From an uncultured Gammaproteobacteria bacterium (GTDB lineage Bacteria > Pseudomonadota > Gammaproteobacteria > HK1): DNA of 64,000 nucleotides. The stretch spans positions 4,241,694 to 4,305,693 of the forward strand of contig OY282378.1 of assembly GCA_958295835.1 (NCBI GenBank). Reading direction: 5' to 3'. The notes beneath the pieces were generated by a model. The model saw only the letters and a list, made by a program, of their open reading frames with translations. It was not told the origin of the DNA and searched no databases. Below, in pieces: positions 19,696 to 28,537 of the stretch. How positions within the stretch are numbered: the stretch's first letter is position 1; every line of letters begins with the position of its first letter. The position numbers and the translations under genes were made by a program.

Positions 19696-21042
19696 ATGGA
19701 CCGACTCGACGCCGGGCCGTTCGGGCCGGAGACCATCATCGGATTCGCGGGCGCATTTCCCCCGGAGACCCGTTTCGTCGTCGCCTTCAGCGGCGGAGCG
19801 GACTCGCTCGCGCTGCTCCATGCCTTCACTCGCGTGCGGGAGCGTGCCCCCGGTCTGCGTTTGCGTGTCGTTCACGTCGATCACCACCTGCACTCCGAAT
19901 CGGCGGGGTGGGCGCATCAGTGCAAGGAGGTCTGCCGCCGGTTGTCGGTCGACCTCACGGTGCTCGACGCGGATCTGAAGGCGAACGTCGTCGGGCACAG
20001 TGACGAAGGTGCGGCGCGCACCGCCCGTTACGAGGCGTTCGAGCGCATCCTCTCGGCACACGATGTCCTGTGCACCGCACACTCCCAAGACGACCATGTC
20101 GAGACCGTCCTGCTGAACCTGCTGCGCGGAGCCGGCCCGAGGGGTCTGGCAGGAATCCCGGACGTACGGCGCCTTGGCGAGGGGATTGTCGCGCGGCCGG
20201 TGCGCGGCGTCTCGCGGGCGGCATTGCAGGCATACGCGCGCGCGACCGGATTTCCGCTGATCCATGATCCGGCGAACGAGGATCAGCGTTTCTCGAGGGT
20301 GGTGCTGCGCCGCAAGGTGATTCCCGTTCTCGAAGCACGATGGCCCCGGATGCGGGCGTCGCTGGCGCGCGCCGCGGAGCTCGGCCGGGAGTCGGCCGAG
20401 CTGCTCGATGCACTGGCCGCCATCGACCTCGAGCCGGCTGGCGGCATCTGCGGGGAGACGCTCGATGCCCGGGCGGTCGGGGCTCTGGAGCCGGCGCGGC
20501 GGCGCAATGCCATCGCCGGCTGGTTGAGGGCACGGAGGATCGCATTGCCCGGAGCGCGCCGGATCGAGCAGATCGCTCGCGAGGTCATCGGGGCGAGATC
20601 GGATGCGATGCCGTGTGTGAGGCTCGGAGACATCGAAGTCCGGCGCTTTCGGAGTCGCATCCGGTTGGTCCCGCGAATGAACCCGGTCGCCGCGCAGGTC
20701 GTGCGTGGCTGGCGGATTCCGGAAACTCTCACGTTGGATCACGGATATCTCGCATGGGAGCCCTGCACCGGCGGCGGGCTCGACAATACGGTCTGCGACA
20801 CGGAGATCCTGGTGCGATTGCGCGGTGATGGCCCGGGGTGGATGCGACCGCTGCGCGTGCGAGGGCATTCGCTCAAGAAACGGTTTCAGTCGCTGGGAAT
20901 TCCGCCGTGGGAGCGTGGGCGTATCCCGCTGGTGTACGCCGGCGGTGTGCTCGCCGCGATCGGAACCGTGTGGATCAACCCACGGCTCACCGCGCCGCCG
21001 GGATCTCCTGGGTGGAGGGTGGTGTGGACTCCTCGGCCCTGA
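19696..21042 (+). CDS. tilS: tRNA(Ile)-lysidine synthase TilS
   Basis: TilS adds lysine to C34 of the CAU-anticodon tRNA-Ile, changing its decoding from AUG to AUA. The PP-loop FVVAFSGGADSLALLHAF is at about residues 29-46; VVHVDHHLHSES, TAHSQDDHVETVLLNLLRGAG and PVRGVSRAALQAYA are family motifs. The C-terminal domain shows RVRGHSLKKRFQSLGIPPWERGRIPLVY. Length 448 residues. The open frame runs back into ppsR; the ATG at 19696, 20 nt after the ppsR stop, gives a normal N-terminus. Confidence 0.94.
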   Translation: MDRLDAGPFGPETIIGFAGAFPPETRFVVAFSGGADSLALLHAFTRVRERAPGLRLRVVHVDHHLHSESAGWAHQCKEVCRRLSVDLTVLDADLKANVVGHSDEGAARTARYEAFERILSAHDVLCTAHSQDDHVETVLLNLLRGAGPRGLAGIPDVRRLGEGIVARPVRGVSRAALQAYARATGFPLIHDPANEDQRFSRVVLRRKVIPVLEARWPRMRASLARAAELGRESAELLDALAAIDLEPAGGICGETLDARAVGALEPARRRNAIAGWLRARRIALPGARRIEQIAREVIGARSDAMPCVRLGDIEVRRFRSRIRLVPRMNPVAAQVVRGWRIPETLTLDHGYLAWEPCTGGGLDNTVCDTEILVRLRGDGPGWMRPLRVRGHSLKKRFQSLGIPPWERGRIPLVYAGGVLAAIGTVWINPRLTAPPGSPGWRVVWTPRP

Positions 21043-21148
21043 CCATCGCTTCCACCCCGGTCTCGCTCTCGCTTCGTGACCCGGCGAGAATCGCTGGCTT
21101 GGAATCGTATTGCGGCACGTCACGCAGCGGAACAATCGGGATCCCGAC

Positions 21149-22528
21149 ATGAGCAGGCGGATTGCGTATTGCACCTTCGGGTGCCGGTTGAACCAGTACG
21201 ACACGGAGGCGATCCGCACCCTCGTGAACGAGGGGTGCGACTTCGAGACGGTCAGCGCGCGCGAGGCCGCCGACGTCTACGTCGTGAATACCTGCAGCGT
21301 GACCGCACGGGCCGACGCCTCGGCGCGAAAGGCAATCCGGCGAATCGCCGCCGATCACCCGGCGGCAAGGATCGTGGTGACCGGTTGCTATGCCCAGCGC
21401 GCCCCAGGGGAGCTGGCGGTGTTGCCCGGGGTCGCGCTGGTGATCGGTGCGGCGGACCGCTCCCGGGTTGCGGAGCTCATCGACCATCTTGAAGATGGCC
21501 CCCCGCTCGTCGCGGTGTCGCCGATCGCCACCGCGAAGAGCTTTCTGGATGTGCCGATTACGGAGATGACCGAGCACAGCCGTGCGTTCGTCAAGGTGCA
21601 GGAAGGCTGCAACGAGTCCTGCACGTTCTGTATCGTTCCGCAGACCCGTGGCGTTTCGCGGAGCCGGGCTCCGGCGAGCGTGCTTGACCAGGTGCGCCAA
21701 CTTGCCGACGCCGGGTATGTCGAGGTGGTGCTCACCGGTGTACACATCGGCGACTACGGGCTCGATCTCTCCGAGAGACGGCGAATGCTGCCCGAGCTGA
21801 TCGAGAGCATTCTGGAGATCGAGGAAGTCAAGCGATTCCGATTGAGCTCGATCGAACCCGCGTCGCTCGGTGACGAGGTCATCACCCTGATGGCCGAATC
21901 ACCGAAATTCGCGCGGCACTTTCACATCCCGTTCCAGAGCGGCAGCGACGCAATTCTCACCCGGATGAAGCGGCGGTATCGGGCCGGGGAGTTCGCGGAC
22001 CTCGTCACCCGCATCGGCGAACGCATCCCGGGCTGCGGGATCGGGGCGGATGTGATCTGCGGCTTTCCCGGCGAGACCGACGAGGATTTTCTCCGCACCT
22101 TCGAACACGTCGAGAGACTTCCCATCACCTATCTCCACGCGTTCACGTACTCCCCCCGCCCAGGCTCCGAGGCGGAGCATTTCACCGGCCAGGTGCCGCC
22201 GGAAATCAGGAAGCGCCGCACGCGAGCACTGAAACGGCTCTCGGCAGAGAAGCACCACCGCTTCGCGCAACGTCACGTCGGCCGGATCGTCGACGTCCTC
22301 CTCGAGCCGGCGCGCCGCGGTGGCGCCGCACGTATCGGCGGGTGGACCGACAACTATCTCAGGGTCGATCTGGGGGAAGGTGAAGCCGATGCGCGCCTGG
22401 AGCCGATCGTGATCACGGGACTGGACGACAACGGCCTGACCGGGGTCCGCGTATCCGCCCGCGGTCAGGCGGGCGCAGAGGCGTCGGCCGATGAACGCCG
22501 TGCCGGGACGACAGTGGCTCCGTCATGA
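21149..22528 (+). CDS. mtaB: tRNA (t6A37) methylthiotransferase MtaB-like
   Basis: Radical-SAM methylthiotransferase expected to make ms2t6A37 in ANN-decoding tRNAs. The N-terminal UPF0004 cysteines are in YCTFGCRLNQYDTEAI, VVNTCSVTARAD and VVTGCYAQRAPGEL. The radical SAM cluster CNESCTFC lies in EGCNESCTFCIVPQTRG, and a TRAM-like domain ends the protein. The NQYDTEAI form and lack of MiaB-specific segments favour MtaB over MiaB or RimO. Length 459 residues from the ATG at 21149. It is convergent with nrdJb; a strong hairpin follows its stop. Confidence 0.9.
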   Translation: MSRRIAYCTFGCRLNQYDTEAIRTLVNEGCDFETVSAREAADVYVVNTCSVTARADASARKAIRRIAADHPAARIVVTGCYAQRAPGELAVLPGVALVIGAADRSRVAELIDHLEDGPPLVAVSPIATAKSFLDVPITEMTEHSRAFVKVQEGCNESCTFCIVPQTRGVSRSRAPASVLDQVRQLADAGYVEVVLTGVHIGDYGLDLSERRRMLPELIESILEIEEVKRFRLSSIEPASLGDEVITLMAESPKFARHFHIPFQSGSDAILTRMKRRYRAGEFADLVTRIGERIPGCGIGADVICGFPGETDEDFLRTFEHVERLPITYLHAFTYSPRPGSEAEHFTGQVPPEIRKRRTRALKRLSAEKHHRFAQRHVGRIVDVLLEPARRGGAARIGGWTDNYLRVDLGEGEADARLEPIVITGLDDNGLTGVRVSARGQAGAEASADERRAGTTVAPS

Positions 22529-22531
22529 CGA

Positions 22532-22585
22532 GAAAAAGACCCACCGGGTACCAGCTTGCTCGCGGCTGGCCGATACCCGGTGGGT
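22532..22585 (-). terminator. Hairpin terminator between mtaB and nrdJb
   Basis: ACCCACCGGGTA (22539-22550) pairs perfectly with TACCCGGTGGGT (22574-22585), and the inner arms CCAGC (22551-22555) and GCTGG (22565-22569) extend the stem. On the minus strand the hairpin is followed by a run of five T, a classical intrinsic terminator for nrdJa-nrdJb. On the plus strand, after mtaB, it has the stem but no real T-run, so it may work only weakly in that direction. Confidence 0.8.
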
Positions 22586-22778
22586 TTCAGTGCCGACGTC
22601 CTGGTCGGCGCCCGTCACGACTCCCACACATGCAGACAGGCCCCGTCTCAGGCAGGCCCTGCCCGCATGGAACTTCGCCACTGCCGACGATCCGAGATGA
22701 TTTCGCCTACCAATATCCGATCAATGTTCCTTGCCCCGAGAACGCATACCCGAATTCGAGCCCCGATGCCGGCGATGC

Positions 22779-23465
22779 TCAGCCGCATCTGGATTCGCCG
22801 CAGTTGAGGCAGGTCATGCATCCGTCCGTGTGGACGACCGCCTGCGTCTGGCAATTCGTGCAGAGCCGCGCGCCGTCGGGGAATCCGTGCGAAAGGGCTT
22901 CGCCGCCGGTGGAATCCGATGCCCGGAATCGTACGCGCTTCCCTTCGGCCAATCGACGTCTGGGTGAGTCGAGCGGCTCGTCTTCGATCAATCCAATCGA
23001 GCGCATGTGCGCCTCGATGGCATCGCCAATCTCGGCGACCAGCGAAGGCATGTAGCGCCCCCCCTTCTTGAAATAGCCGCCACGGGGGTCGAACACCGAT
23101 CGCAGCTCCTCGACGAGAAACGTCACGTCTCCGCCCTTCCGAAACACCGCTGACACGATTCGCGTGAGCGCCACGATCCACTGAAAATGCTCCATGTTCT
23201 TGGAGTTGATGAAGATCTCGAACGGACGCCTCTGCTCATGCTCGGTGCCCTCGTTCAGCACTACGTCATTGATCGTCACGTAGAGGGCGTGGTCGGACAG
23301 CGGCGTCTTGATCTTGTACGTCGAGCCGAGCAGCGTTTCCGGCCGCTCGATCTTCTCGTGCATCTGGATGACATCCGCCTTGGGTCGGGGCGGCGGTGTG
23401 GCGGGAGTCTCGTCTCGAGGCTCGATACCGTATTCAACGATCTTCTGATGGATCCTGATGGCCAT
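22779..23465 (-). CDS. nrdJb: Class II ribonucleotide reductase, C-terminal/redox component NrdJb
   Basis: In pseudomonads and relatives the adenosylcobalamin-dependent reductase is encoded by two genes, and NrdJb carries the part needed for turnover. This 228-residue protein has the TSCPD-like segment (SDHALYVTINDVVLNEG, then PFEIFINSKNMEHFQWIVALTR). The C-terminal Cys-rich tail contains CTNC and CMTCLNCGESRCG, likely redox-active or zinc-binding. The ATG at 23463-23465 is preceded by AGAGGAAA. It lies 128 nt downstream of nrdJa on the same strand, and the terminator listed above follows. Confidence 0.9.
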   Translation of the reverse strand: MAIRIHQKIVEYGIEPRDETPATPPPRPKADVIQMHEKIERPETLLGSTYKIKTPLSDHALYVTINDVVLNEGTEHEQRRPFEIFINSKNMEHFQWIVALTRIVSAVFRKGGDVTFLVEELRSVFDPRGGYFKKGGRYMPSLVAEIGDAIEAHMRSIGLIEDEPLDSPRRRLAEGKRVRFRASDSTGGEALSHGFPDGARLCTNCQTQAVVHTDGCMTCLNCGESRCG

Positions 23466-23593
23466 GACTTGTTTCCTCTTGCGGGAAATACCGATCCCCG
23501 GCGGCGGATGCTGATCCGACGGCACCGACCGCTCCGGATATCCTCCTCGCCAAGCCGGACGAGCCCGGAGCCCGCCGGTGTCGATCGCCGGAC

Positions 23594-25753
23594 TCAGAAT
23601 TTCCCGTAATAGCCCTCCTTGATTGCATCGTAGAGATTCGCGGCAGTGTGAACGTCGCCGTCGTACTCGATCTCTTCATTGCCCCTGGCCTCGATGACCG
23701 TTCCATCTTCGAGCGTGAATCGATAGGTCGTGTTCTCGAGATCCTGCTCCTTTACGAGAACACCCTGGAATGCGGCCGGGTTGAACCGGAACGTCGTGCA
23801 GCCTTTCAGGTTCCGCTCGAAGGCGTAGAGATAGATGTCCTTGAAATCTTCGTACGGATGGTCGGTGGGAACGTTCGCGGTCTTGGAGATCGAGGAGTCG
23901 ACCCAGTGCTGCGCCGCCGCCTGGACATCGACGTGCTGCCTGGGCGTGATGTCGTCGGCAGTCAAGAAGTAGTCGGGGAGTGCGTGAGCTCCATCGCCGC
24001 CGGGCACCGCCCGTGCATCGACGAGCTCTCGATAGGCGAGCATCTCGAAGGAGAACACGTCGATCTTCTCCTTCGTCTTGCGGCCTTCGCGAATGACGTT
24101 CCTGGAGTAGTGGTGCGCGAAGCTGGGCTCGATCCCGTTGCTCGCGTTGTTCGCAAGCGAGAGGGAGATCGTGCCCGTCGGCGCGATCGACGTATGGTGG
24201 GTAAACCGTGCGCCTTGCTTGGCGAGCGCCTCGACGAGCTCGGGCTCGACCTCGGCAAGCCGCTGCATGTAGCGGCTGTATCTCGCATGCAGCACTTTGC
24301 CCTTGACCCGATCTCCGCTCCGCAATCCGTCCCGCGCCATCTCCGGGCGTTGCGCGAGCATCTCCGCCGTCACCGGGAAAGACTCCTCCATGAGCGGCGC
24401 CGGGCCCTTCTCCCGACTCAATGAGAGAGAAACCTCCCAGCCAGTGACCGCCATCTCGCGCGTCACGTGCTCCGTAAACTCGACCGATGCATCGGAGCCA
24501 TACTTCAGGCGCAGCATCGTCAAGGTCGAGCCCAAGCCCAGATAGCCCATCCCGTGGCGCCGCTTTCGCATGATCTCGTCGCGTTGAGAGCCGAGGGGGA
24601 GTCCGTTGACCTCCACGACGTTGTCGAGCAGGCGGGTGAAGACGGCGACGACTTCGCGGAAGGTCTCCCAGTCGAAGCGCGCGCGATCCGTGAACGGATC
24701 GAGCACGAACCGGGTGAGGTTGACCGAACCGAGCAGGCATGAACCGTACGGCGGAAGGGGCTGTTCGCCGCAGGGGTTGGTCGCGCGAATGTTCTCGCAG
24801 AACCAGTTGTTGTTCATGTCGTTGATCTCGTCGACCAGGATGAATCCCGGCTCGGCGAAGTCGTACGTCGACGACATGATGACGTCCCAGATCCGTCGAG
24901 CCCGCACGGATCGATAGACCCGGCACGCGACCCTTCCCAGATTGTCCGTGACGTAGCCGTCGCTCACCGGCCAGCTTCGCCACACCACCGACTCCGGATC
25001 GTCGAGATCGATGCCTTCGTGCTCGACTTCCGGTTGCATCAGCGGGAACGCGAGCTTCCACTGGGCATCGTCGCGAACCGCCTGCATGAACTCGCGGGTG
25101 ATGAGCAACGACAGGTTGAACTGGCGCAGGCGGCCGTCTTCGCGTTTGGCGCGGATGAAGTCGAGGACGTCGGGGTGGCCGACATCGAAGGTGCCCATCT
25201 GCGCGCCCCGGCGCCCACCCGCCGATGACACGGTGAAACACATCCGGTCGTAGATGTCCATGAACGACAGTGGTCCCGACGTATACGCCCCGGCCCCGGT
25301 GACGTACGCGCCCCTGGGGCGCAGGGTGGAGAACTCGTAGCCGATGCCACAGCCTGCCTTGAGGGTGAGACCGGCTTCATGAACCTTGTCCAGGATGTCG
25401 TCCATCGAATCGAGGATGGTGCCGGACACGGTGCAGTTGATGGTCGAAGTTGCCGGCTTGTGTTCCAGCGCCCCCGCGTTCGAGACGATGCGGCCGGCCG
25501 GAATCGCACCTTGGCGCAGCGCCCACAGGAAGCGTTCGCGCCAGAGCGCGCGGAACTCATCCGTGGCCTCGACGTCGGCGATCGCACGGGCGACGCGGCG
25601 GTAGGTCTCGTCGATCCCGCGATCCATGACGGTACCGTCGCGTTTCTTCAGACGGTACTTGCCGTCCCAGATGTCGAGCGACGTCGATTGCAGAGGAATA
25701 CCCGCAATGCCGGAGTCGTCCGTCTCGACATGAATCCGCTGAGCCACCTTCAT
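23594..25753 (-). CDS. nrdJa: Adenosylcobalamin-dependent ribonucleotide reductase, catalytic component NrdJa
   Basis: Reduces ribonucleotides to deoxyribonucleotides using coenzyme B12, with or without oxygen. The 719-residue chain has the N-terminal PAGRIVSNAG, GCGIGYEFSTLRPRGA, SSAGGRRGAQMG, the catalytic Cys/Glu motif ATNPCGEQPLPPYGSC, and HHTSIAPTGTISLSLANNAS. The redox C-terminal tail is missing and is supplied by NrdJb. The frame opens earlier (25960), but the ATG at 25751-25753 has GAGGGG nearby and a typical N-terminus (MKVAQRIHVETDDSG). The upstream promoter carries NrdR-box-like sites. No cobalamin riboswitch was recognised in the leader. Confidence 0.94.
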   Translation of the reverse strand: MKVAQRIHVETDDSGIAGIPLQSTSLDIWDGKYRLKKRDGTVMDRGIDETYRRVARAIADVEATDEFRALWRERFLWALRQGAIPAGRIVSNAGALEHKPATSTINCTVSGTILDSMDDILDKVHEAGLTLKAGCGIGYEFSTLRPRGAYVTGAGAYTSGPLSFMDIYDRMCFTVSSAGGRRGAQMGTFDVGHPDVLDFIRAKREDGRLRQFNLSLLITREFMQAVRDDAQWKLAFPLMQPEVEHEGIDLDDPESVVWRSWPVSDGYVTDNLGRVACRVYRSVRARRIWDVIMSSTYDFAEPGFILVDEINDMNNNWFCENIRATNPCGEQPLPPYGSCLLGSVNLTRFVLDPFTDRARFDWETFREVVAVFTRLLDNVVEVNGLPLGSQRDEIMRKRRHGMGYLGLGSTLTMLRLKYGSDASVEFTEHVTREMAVTGWEVSLSLSREKGPAPLMEESFPVTAEMLAQRPEMARDGLRSGDRVKGKVLHARYSRYMQRLAEVEPELVEALAKQGARFTHHTSIAPTGTISLSLANNASNGIEPSFAHHYSRNVIREGRKTKEKIDVFSFEMLAYRELVDARAVPGGDGAHALPDYFLTADDITPRQHVDVQAAAQHWVDSSISKTANVPTDHPYEDFKDIYLYAFERNLKGCTTFRFNPAAFQGVLVKEQDLENTTYRFTLEDGTVIEARGNEEIEYDGDVHTAANLYDAIKEGYYGKF

Positions 25754-26020
25754 CGTTGCATCCCCTCGTCGGATATCCGGCCGGCGCGGACGGTCTCGAT
25801 GACCATCGATGCCCCTTCCGCTGGAAAGGCTCCTGCGATGCCCGCGTCCGCATTCCCCGTGCTTCCATCCGCCAGGGACGGATGCGACCGTACTGCCTTC
25901 CTCGACCGGCGGCGTGTGTCGTTCCGCGAGAAACCGCCTTGTCGACCCGTTCGAGCCCATCAGGACAATCGGCTCCGGCCGCTGTACTTGTCAGCGTTCA
26001 TCCCATTTCATTACGGAGAG

Positions 26021-26076
26021 AGTCTATAACACCAGGACTTGTAGTCAAGCGGCTCGTGAAACCCAAGATATTGTGC
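26021..26076 (-). promoter_or_regulatory. nrdJ promoter with paired NrdR-box-like sites
   Basis: On the minus strand TTGACT (26043-26048) and TAGACT (26021-26026), 16 nt apart, form a plausible -35/-10. Box 1 at 26061-26076, ACCCAAGATATTGTGC, matches about 13 of 16 positions of the NrdR consensus acaCwAtATaTwgtgt. Box 2 at 26029-26044 matches about 9 of 16 and overlaps the promoter spacer. The boxes start 32 nt apart, the spacing typical of NrdR tandem sites (about three helical turns). This suggests repression of nrdJab by NrdR. Confidence 0.65.
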
Positions 26077-26116
26077 ATGGAACGGTGGACAGAGCGGGGG
26101 ATACCACGGTGATACC

Positions 26117-26125
26117 TGTGGATAA
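26117..26125 (+). promoter_or_regulatory. Perfect DnaA box
   Basis: TGTGGATAA, the exact complement of the consensus TTATCCACA, lies about 40 nt upstream of the outer NrdR-like box. DnaA control of ribonucleotide reductase genes is known for E. coli nrdAB. A single box can also occur by chance. Confidence 0.45.
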
Positions 26126-26270
26126 CTTCTCTGCCTGTGGTTCCTTCACGGCATTCGGTCACCGGAATCGTGCGGTCGAGGTCGAGCGGGGGGAGAGCCT
26201 GGGCTGCGAGGGGTACGCGATCATCGGACCGCGCGGTGCGGTGGCCGATCCGGATCGAACCGGCCGGGCT

Positions 26271-26861
26271 TCAATCGATGTGGCTCGCGAGCACCCGATC
26301 CGCGTGCTCGCGCAACGCCGGCATGAGCACGTGAAATGAAGCTTCTACCGCCGGATAGTGTCGATCGAGGTCGGCGGCCGCCTCCCCGAGCTGATGACCG
26401 AACCTCGCCCGGCGGGCAAGCCCGGCGAATGCCTGGTCGAGGCCGGTCCGGGTCGCGTACAGTCCCAGCCATCGACCTTCGAGCATGCGCTCGAACCGCG
26501 CCCGGTCCCGGACCGGGAGAATGCCGGCCCGCCGTTCCACTTGATTGCAGACATGCTCGACGAAGGAGTCCAGGCCCACCGCCGAGTAGCTCGTCCAGCA
26601 TCGTGCGAGACAGTGGTCGAAGAACACGTCCACGATGACCCGGGCATAGCGCCGGCGGGGAGCGGCGACATATGCCAGGCACGACTTGAATGCGGGTTGG
26701 CGATCCGCGAATCGATCGATGGCTCGGTGGAGTGCGATACCGGTCACGATCCCGGGCGGGGCGATGCCTTCGACCCTGCCCTTGATGAGGTCGGCGCAGA
26801 CGTTTCCGGCAAGTATCTCGCCGTCGTCGGGTGACAGCAGCGCGTGGGCAAGGAAGTTCAC
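26271..26861 (-). CDS. acpH: Acyl carrier protein phosphodiesterase AcpH
   Basis: AcpH removes the 4'-phosphopantetheine group from holo-ACP. The N-terminus MNFLAHALLSPDDGEILAGN followed by VCADLIKGR, and GIALHRAIDRFADRQPAFK, are characteristic of the family (HD-like metal-binding helices). Length 196 residues, as expected. The start is the GTG at 26859-26861. It stands alone between the nrdJ promoter region and ccmI; the 253 nt separating it from the ccmI stop hold no recognisable feature. Confidence 0.88.
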   Translation of the reverse strand: MNFLAHALLSPDDGEILAGNVCADLIKGRVEGIAPPGIVTGIALHRAIDRFADRQPAFKSCLAYVAAPRRRYARVIVDVFFDHCLARCWTSYSAVGLDSFVEHVCNQVERRAGILPVRDRARFERMLEGRWLGLYATRTGLDQAFAGLARRARFGHQLGEAAADLDRHYPAVEASFHVLMPALREHADRVLASHID

Positions 26862-27114
26862 GGCATTGGGCTCGACGGGAATTCAACGACCGATTGCGCG
26901 CAGCGACTGCGAGGCGCTGCATCACCATTCCGAGCGCTGCACCAGGGAAGGTCCGAATCGACGTCGCTCTCCGCCACCGGTGGACGCCCCGGGAGATGGG
27001 ACGACGACAGGGTGGGGAACGAGGAAGGGGTACGCACGCAGCCCCGTCGCAGCGGCACGTCGGGGGTGCGCGTCGAGGCTGGTTGCATGGCGGACGGCCC
27101 GGGCCGGGAGGTAG

Positions 27115-28380
27115 TCACGGGACGATCTGCGACAGCACGATCCTTACCGGCTCCGAATCGGCGACCGCGACCGGTCCGGAGACGCCTTCGACGTCGCCGC
27201 TGGCGCGACTCGCCGTCCCGGACCGCGCCACCCGTGCCGTCACGAGTGCGCGTTCCACGCTCGCGAGCGACCGCGAGGGAACCATCGCGTTCGATTCGTC
27301 GAGCACCACCGTGGCGGGGAGCGCCCCCACGACGGTGCGAGTGACGGCGATCGGCGGGCCGGCGCCGGACGGTGCGCGGGCGAAAACGAACACCAGCTCA
27401 CCGGCGTCGAGCTCGACCGCGAGATCCGGCGCAAGGCTGACCTCGACCACGATCCGCGCTCCATCCGCCGTCCTGGATGCGCCCGCCGGCTCGATCTCCT
27501 CGGTGGATTCGGACGCTTCGGAACGGGCCGCGGGCGTCGTAGCTCCCGTGTCGCGGATTTGCGCGAGCAGCTCGGTGACGACGGATTCTTCCCGTGACCC
27601 GGGTGGCTGGCGCGCGAGCAACCGCTCCCAGCGCGCGATGGCGATGTCCGTGCGCCCGTTCTGGACCGCGGCGAATCCTCCGAGCCAAAGCGCCTTCTCG
27701 TGGTCAGGATCGAGCTCGATAGCACGGTCGAGCCGACCGAGGGCGCTGGTCGGGAAACGGTTGCCGGCGACCCCTGCTTCCGCTTCCGCCCAATCCGCCA
27801 GAAGCGACGGTTCGTCTCCGAGAAGCGCGTGAGCCCTCTCGAACCCGACGAGCGCCGCATCGAATCGTTCGAGCACGACTTGCGAGCGGGCAAGCAGGAG
27901 CCAACCGTCAGCGTCGGCGGGGTCGGCGGCGAGCTTCGCGGCAAGCGAGGCGACCATCGCCTCCACCGGTGGCTCCGGCCCGGTGCCGGCAGCCGTTCCG
28001 CGGGGCGGTGACCGCGGATCGAGTCCGTGCGGCGAGCCGAGCCACAGATAAAACGCGAGGCTGCAGGCCGGCACCGCGACCGCGACCGCGACCGCCATCC
28101 AGTACGGCGGCGGGTGCGCGGCGGCGCGCGGCGCTTCGCGCCTCCCGGCGTCGACGAGCAGCCCGCGTTCGAGATCCTCACGCAACGCAGCGTATCGTTC
28201 CGCGTCGATCTCCTCCCGATCGCGTTCCCGATCCAGCTCCGCGAGACGCTCGCGATACAGCGCGACGTTGACATCACCGGGCGCATCGCGGCCGGAGCCA
28301 CGGTCGCGCATCAAGGGGGGCACGACCAGCAACAGCGCGGCCAGGATCATGAGCGAGGCGAGGAGCCAGAAAATGAGCAT
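27115..28380 (-). CDS. ccmI: Cytochrome c biogenesis protein CcmI (CycH)
   Basis: CcmI is the apocytochrome c chaperone of system I maturation. It has an N-terminal membrane segment (LIFWLLASLMILAALLLVVPP), a CcmI-type coiled helix (LYRERLAELDRERDREEIDA, RYAALREDLERGLL), a second membrane segment (MAVAVAVAVPACSLAFYLWL), TPR-like repeats around residues 145-270 facing the periplasm, and a beta-rich C-terminal domain (VVEVSLAPDLAVELDAGELV). Length 421 residues. The usual ccmA-H neighbours are not adjacent, so it is detached from its operon. Divergent from the TVP38 gene. Confidence 0.85.
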   Translation of the reverse strand: MLIFWLLASLMILAALLLVVPPLMRDRGSGRDAPGDVNVALYRERLAELDRERDREEIDAERYAALREDLERGLLVDAGRREAPRAAAHPPPYWMAVAVAVAVPACSLAFYLWLGSPHGLDPRSPPRGTAAGTGPEPPVEAMVASLAAKLAADPADADGWLLLARSQVVLERFDAALVGFERAHALLGDEPSLLADWAEAEAGVAGNRFPTSALGRLDRAIELDPDHEKALWLGGFAAVQNGRTDIAIARWERLLARQPPGSREESVVTELLAQIRDTGATTPAARSEASESTEEIEPAGASRTADGARIVVEVSLAPDLAVELDAGELVFVFARAPSGAGPPIAVTRTVVGALPATVVLDESNAMVPSRSLASVERALVTARVARSGTASRASGDVEGVSGPVAVADSEPVRIVLSQIVP

Positions 28381-28466
28381 CGGGAACCGCTGGAGATGGC
28401 TGATCCGCGCCGGGCGCGGTCCACGTTCACGAATCTATCGACCGGACCGTGCGCCGGCAAGGGTTC

Positions 28467-28486
28467 GATGAAAGTTCATCTATAAT
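28467..28486 (+). promoter_or_regulatory. Palindrome abutting a -10 element upstream of the TVP38 gene
   Basis: GATGAA (28467-28472), two bases, then TTCATC (28475-28480) form a perfect inverted repeat that runs straight into TATAAT (28481-28486). No good -35 is visible at the right distance. The arrangement looks like a regulated promoter about 50 nt before the start codon. Confidence 0.4.
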
Positions 28487-28537
28487 CGCCCGCGACCATG
28501 GGGGCGGTCATCACCCCCGACAGATCGGAAGCACAGC

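Larger units (their letters stand above)
25754..26270. other. nrdJa upstream region / acpH downstream region
   Basis: About 517 nt without a credible gene. Reading away from nrdJa it holds a long leader (25754-26020), the NrdR-box promoter (26021-26076), a perfect DnaA box (26117-26125) and then about 145 nt before the acpH stop in which I see nothing. The 270-nt leader is long for a simple promoter. Confidence 0.6.

Noticed and set aside
25754..26020. Cobalamin riboswitch in the long nrdJa leader
   Set aside because: I looked for the B12 box and typical core on the minus strand and could not recognise either. A covariance search would be decisive.
26831..27832. Plus-strand open frame of 333 codons antisense to ccmI and acpH
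   Set aside because: Ser/Arg/Ala-rich shadow translation with no motifs; the minus-strand genes have clear families.
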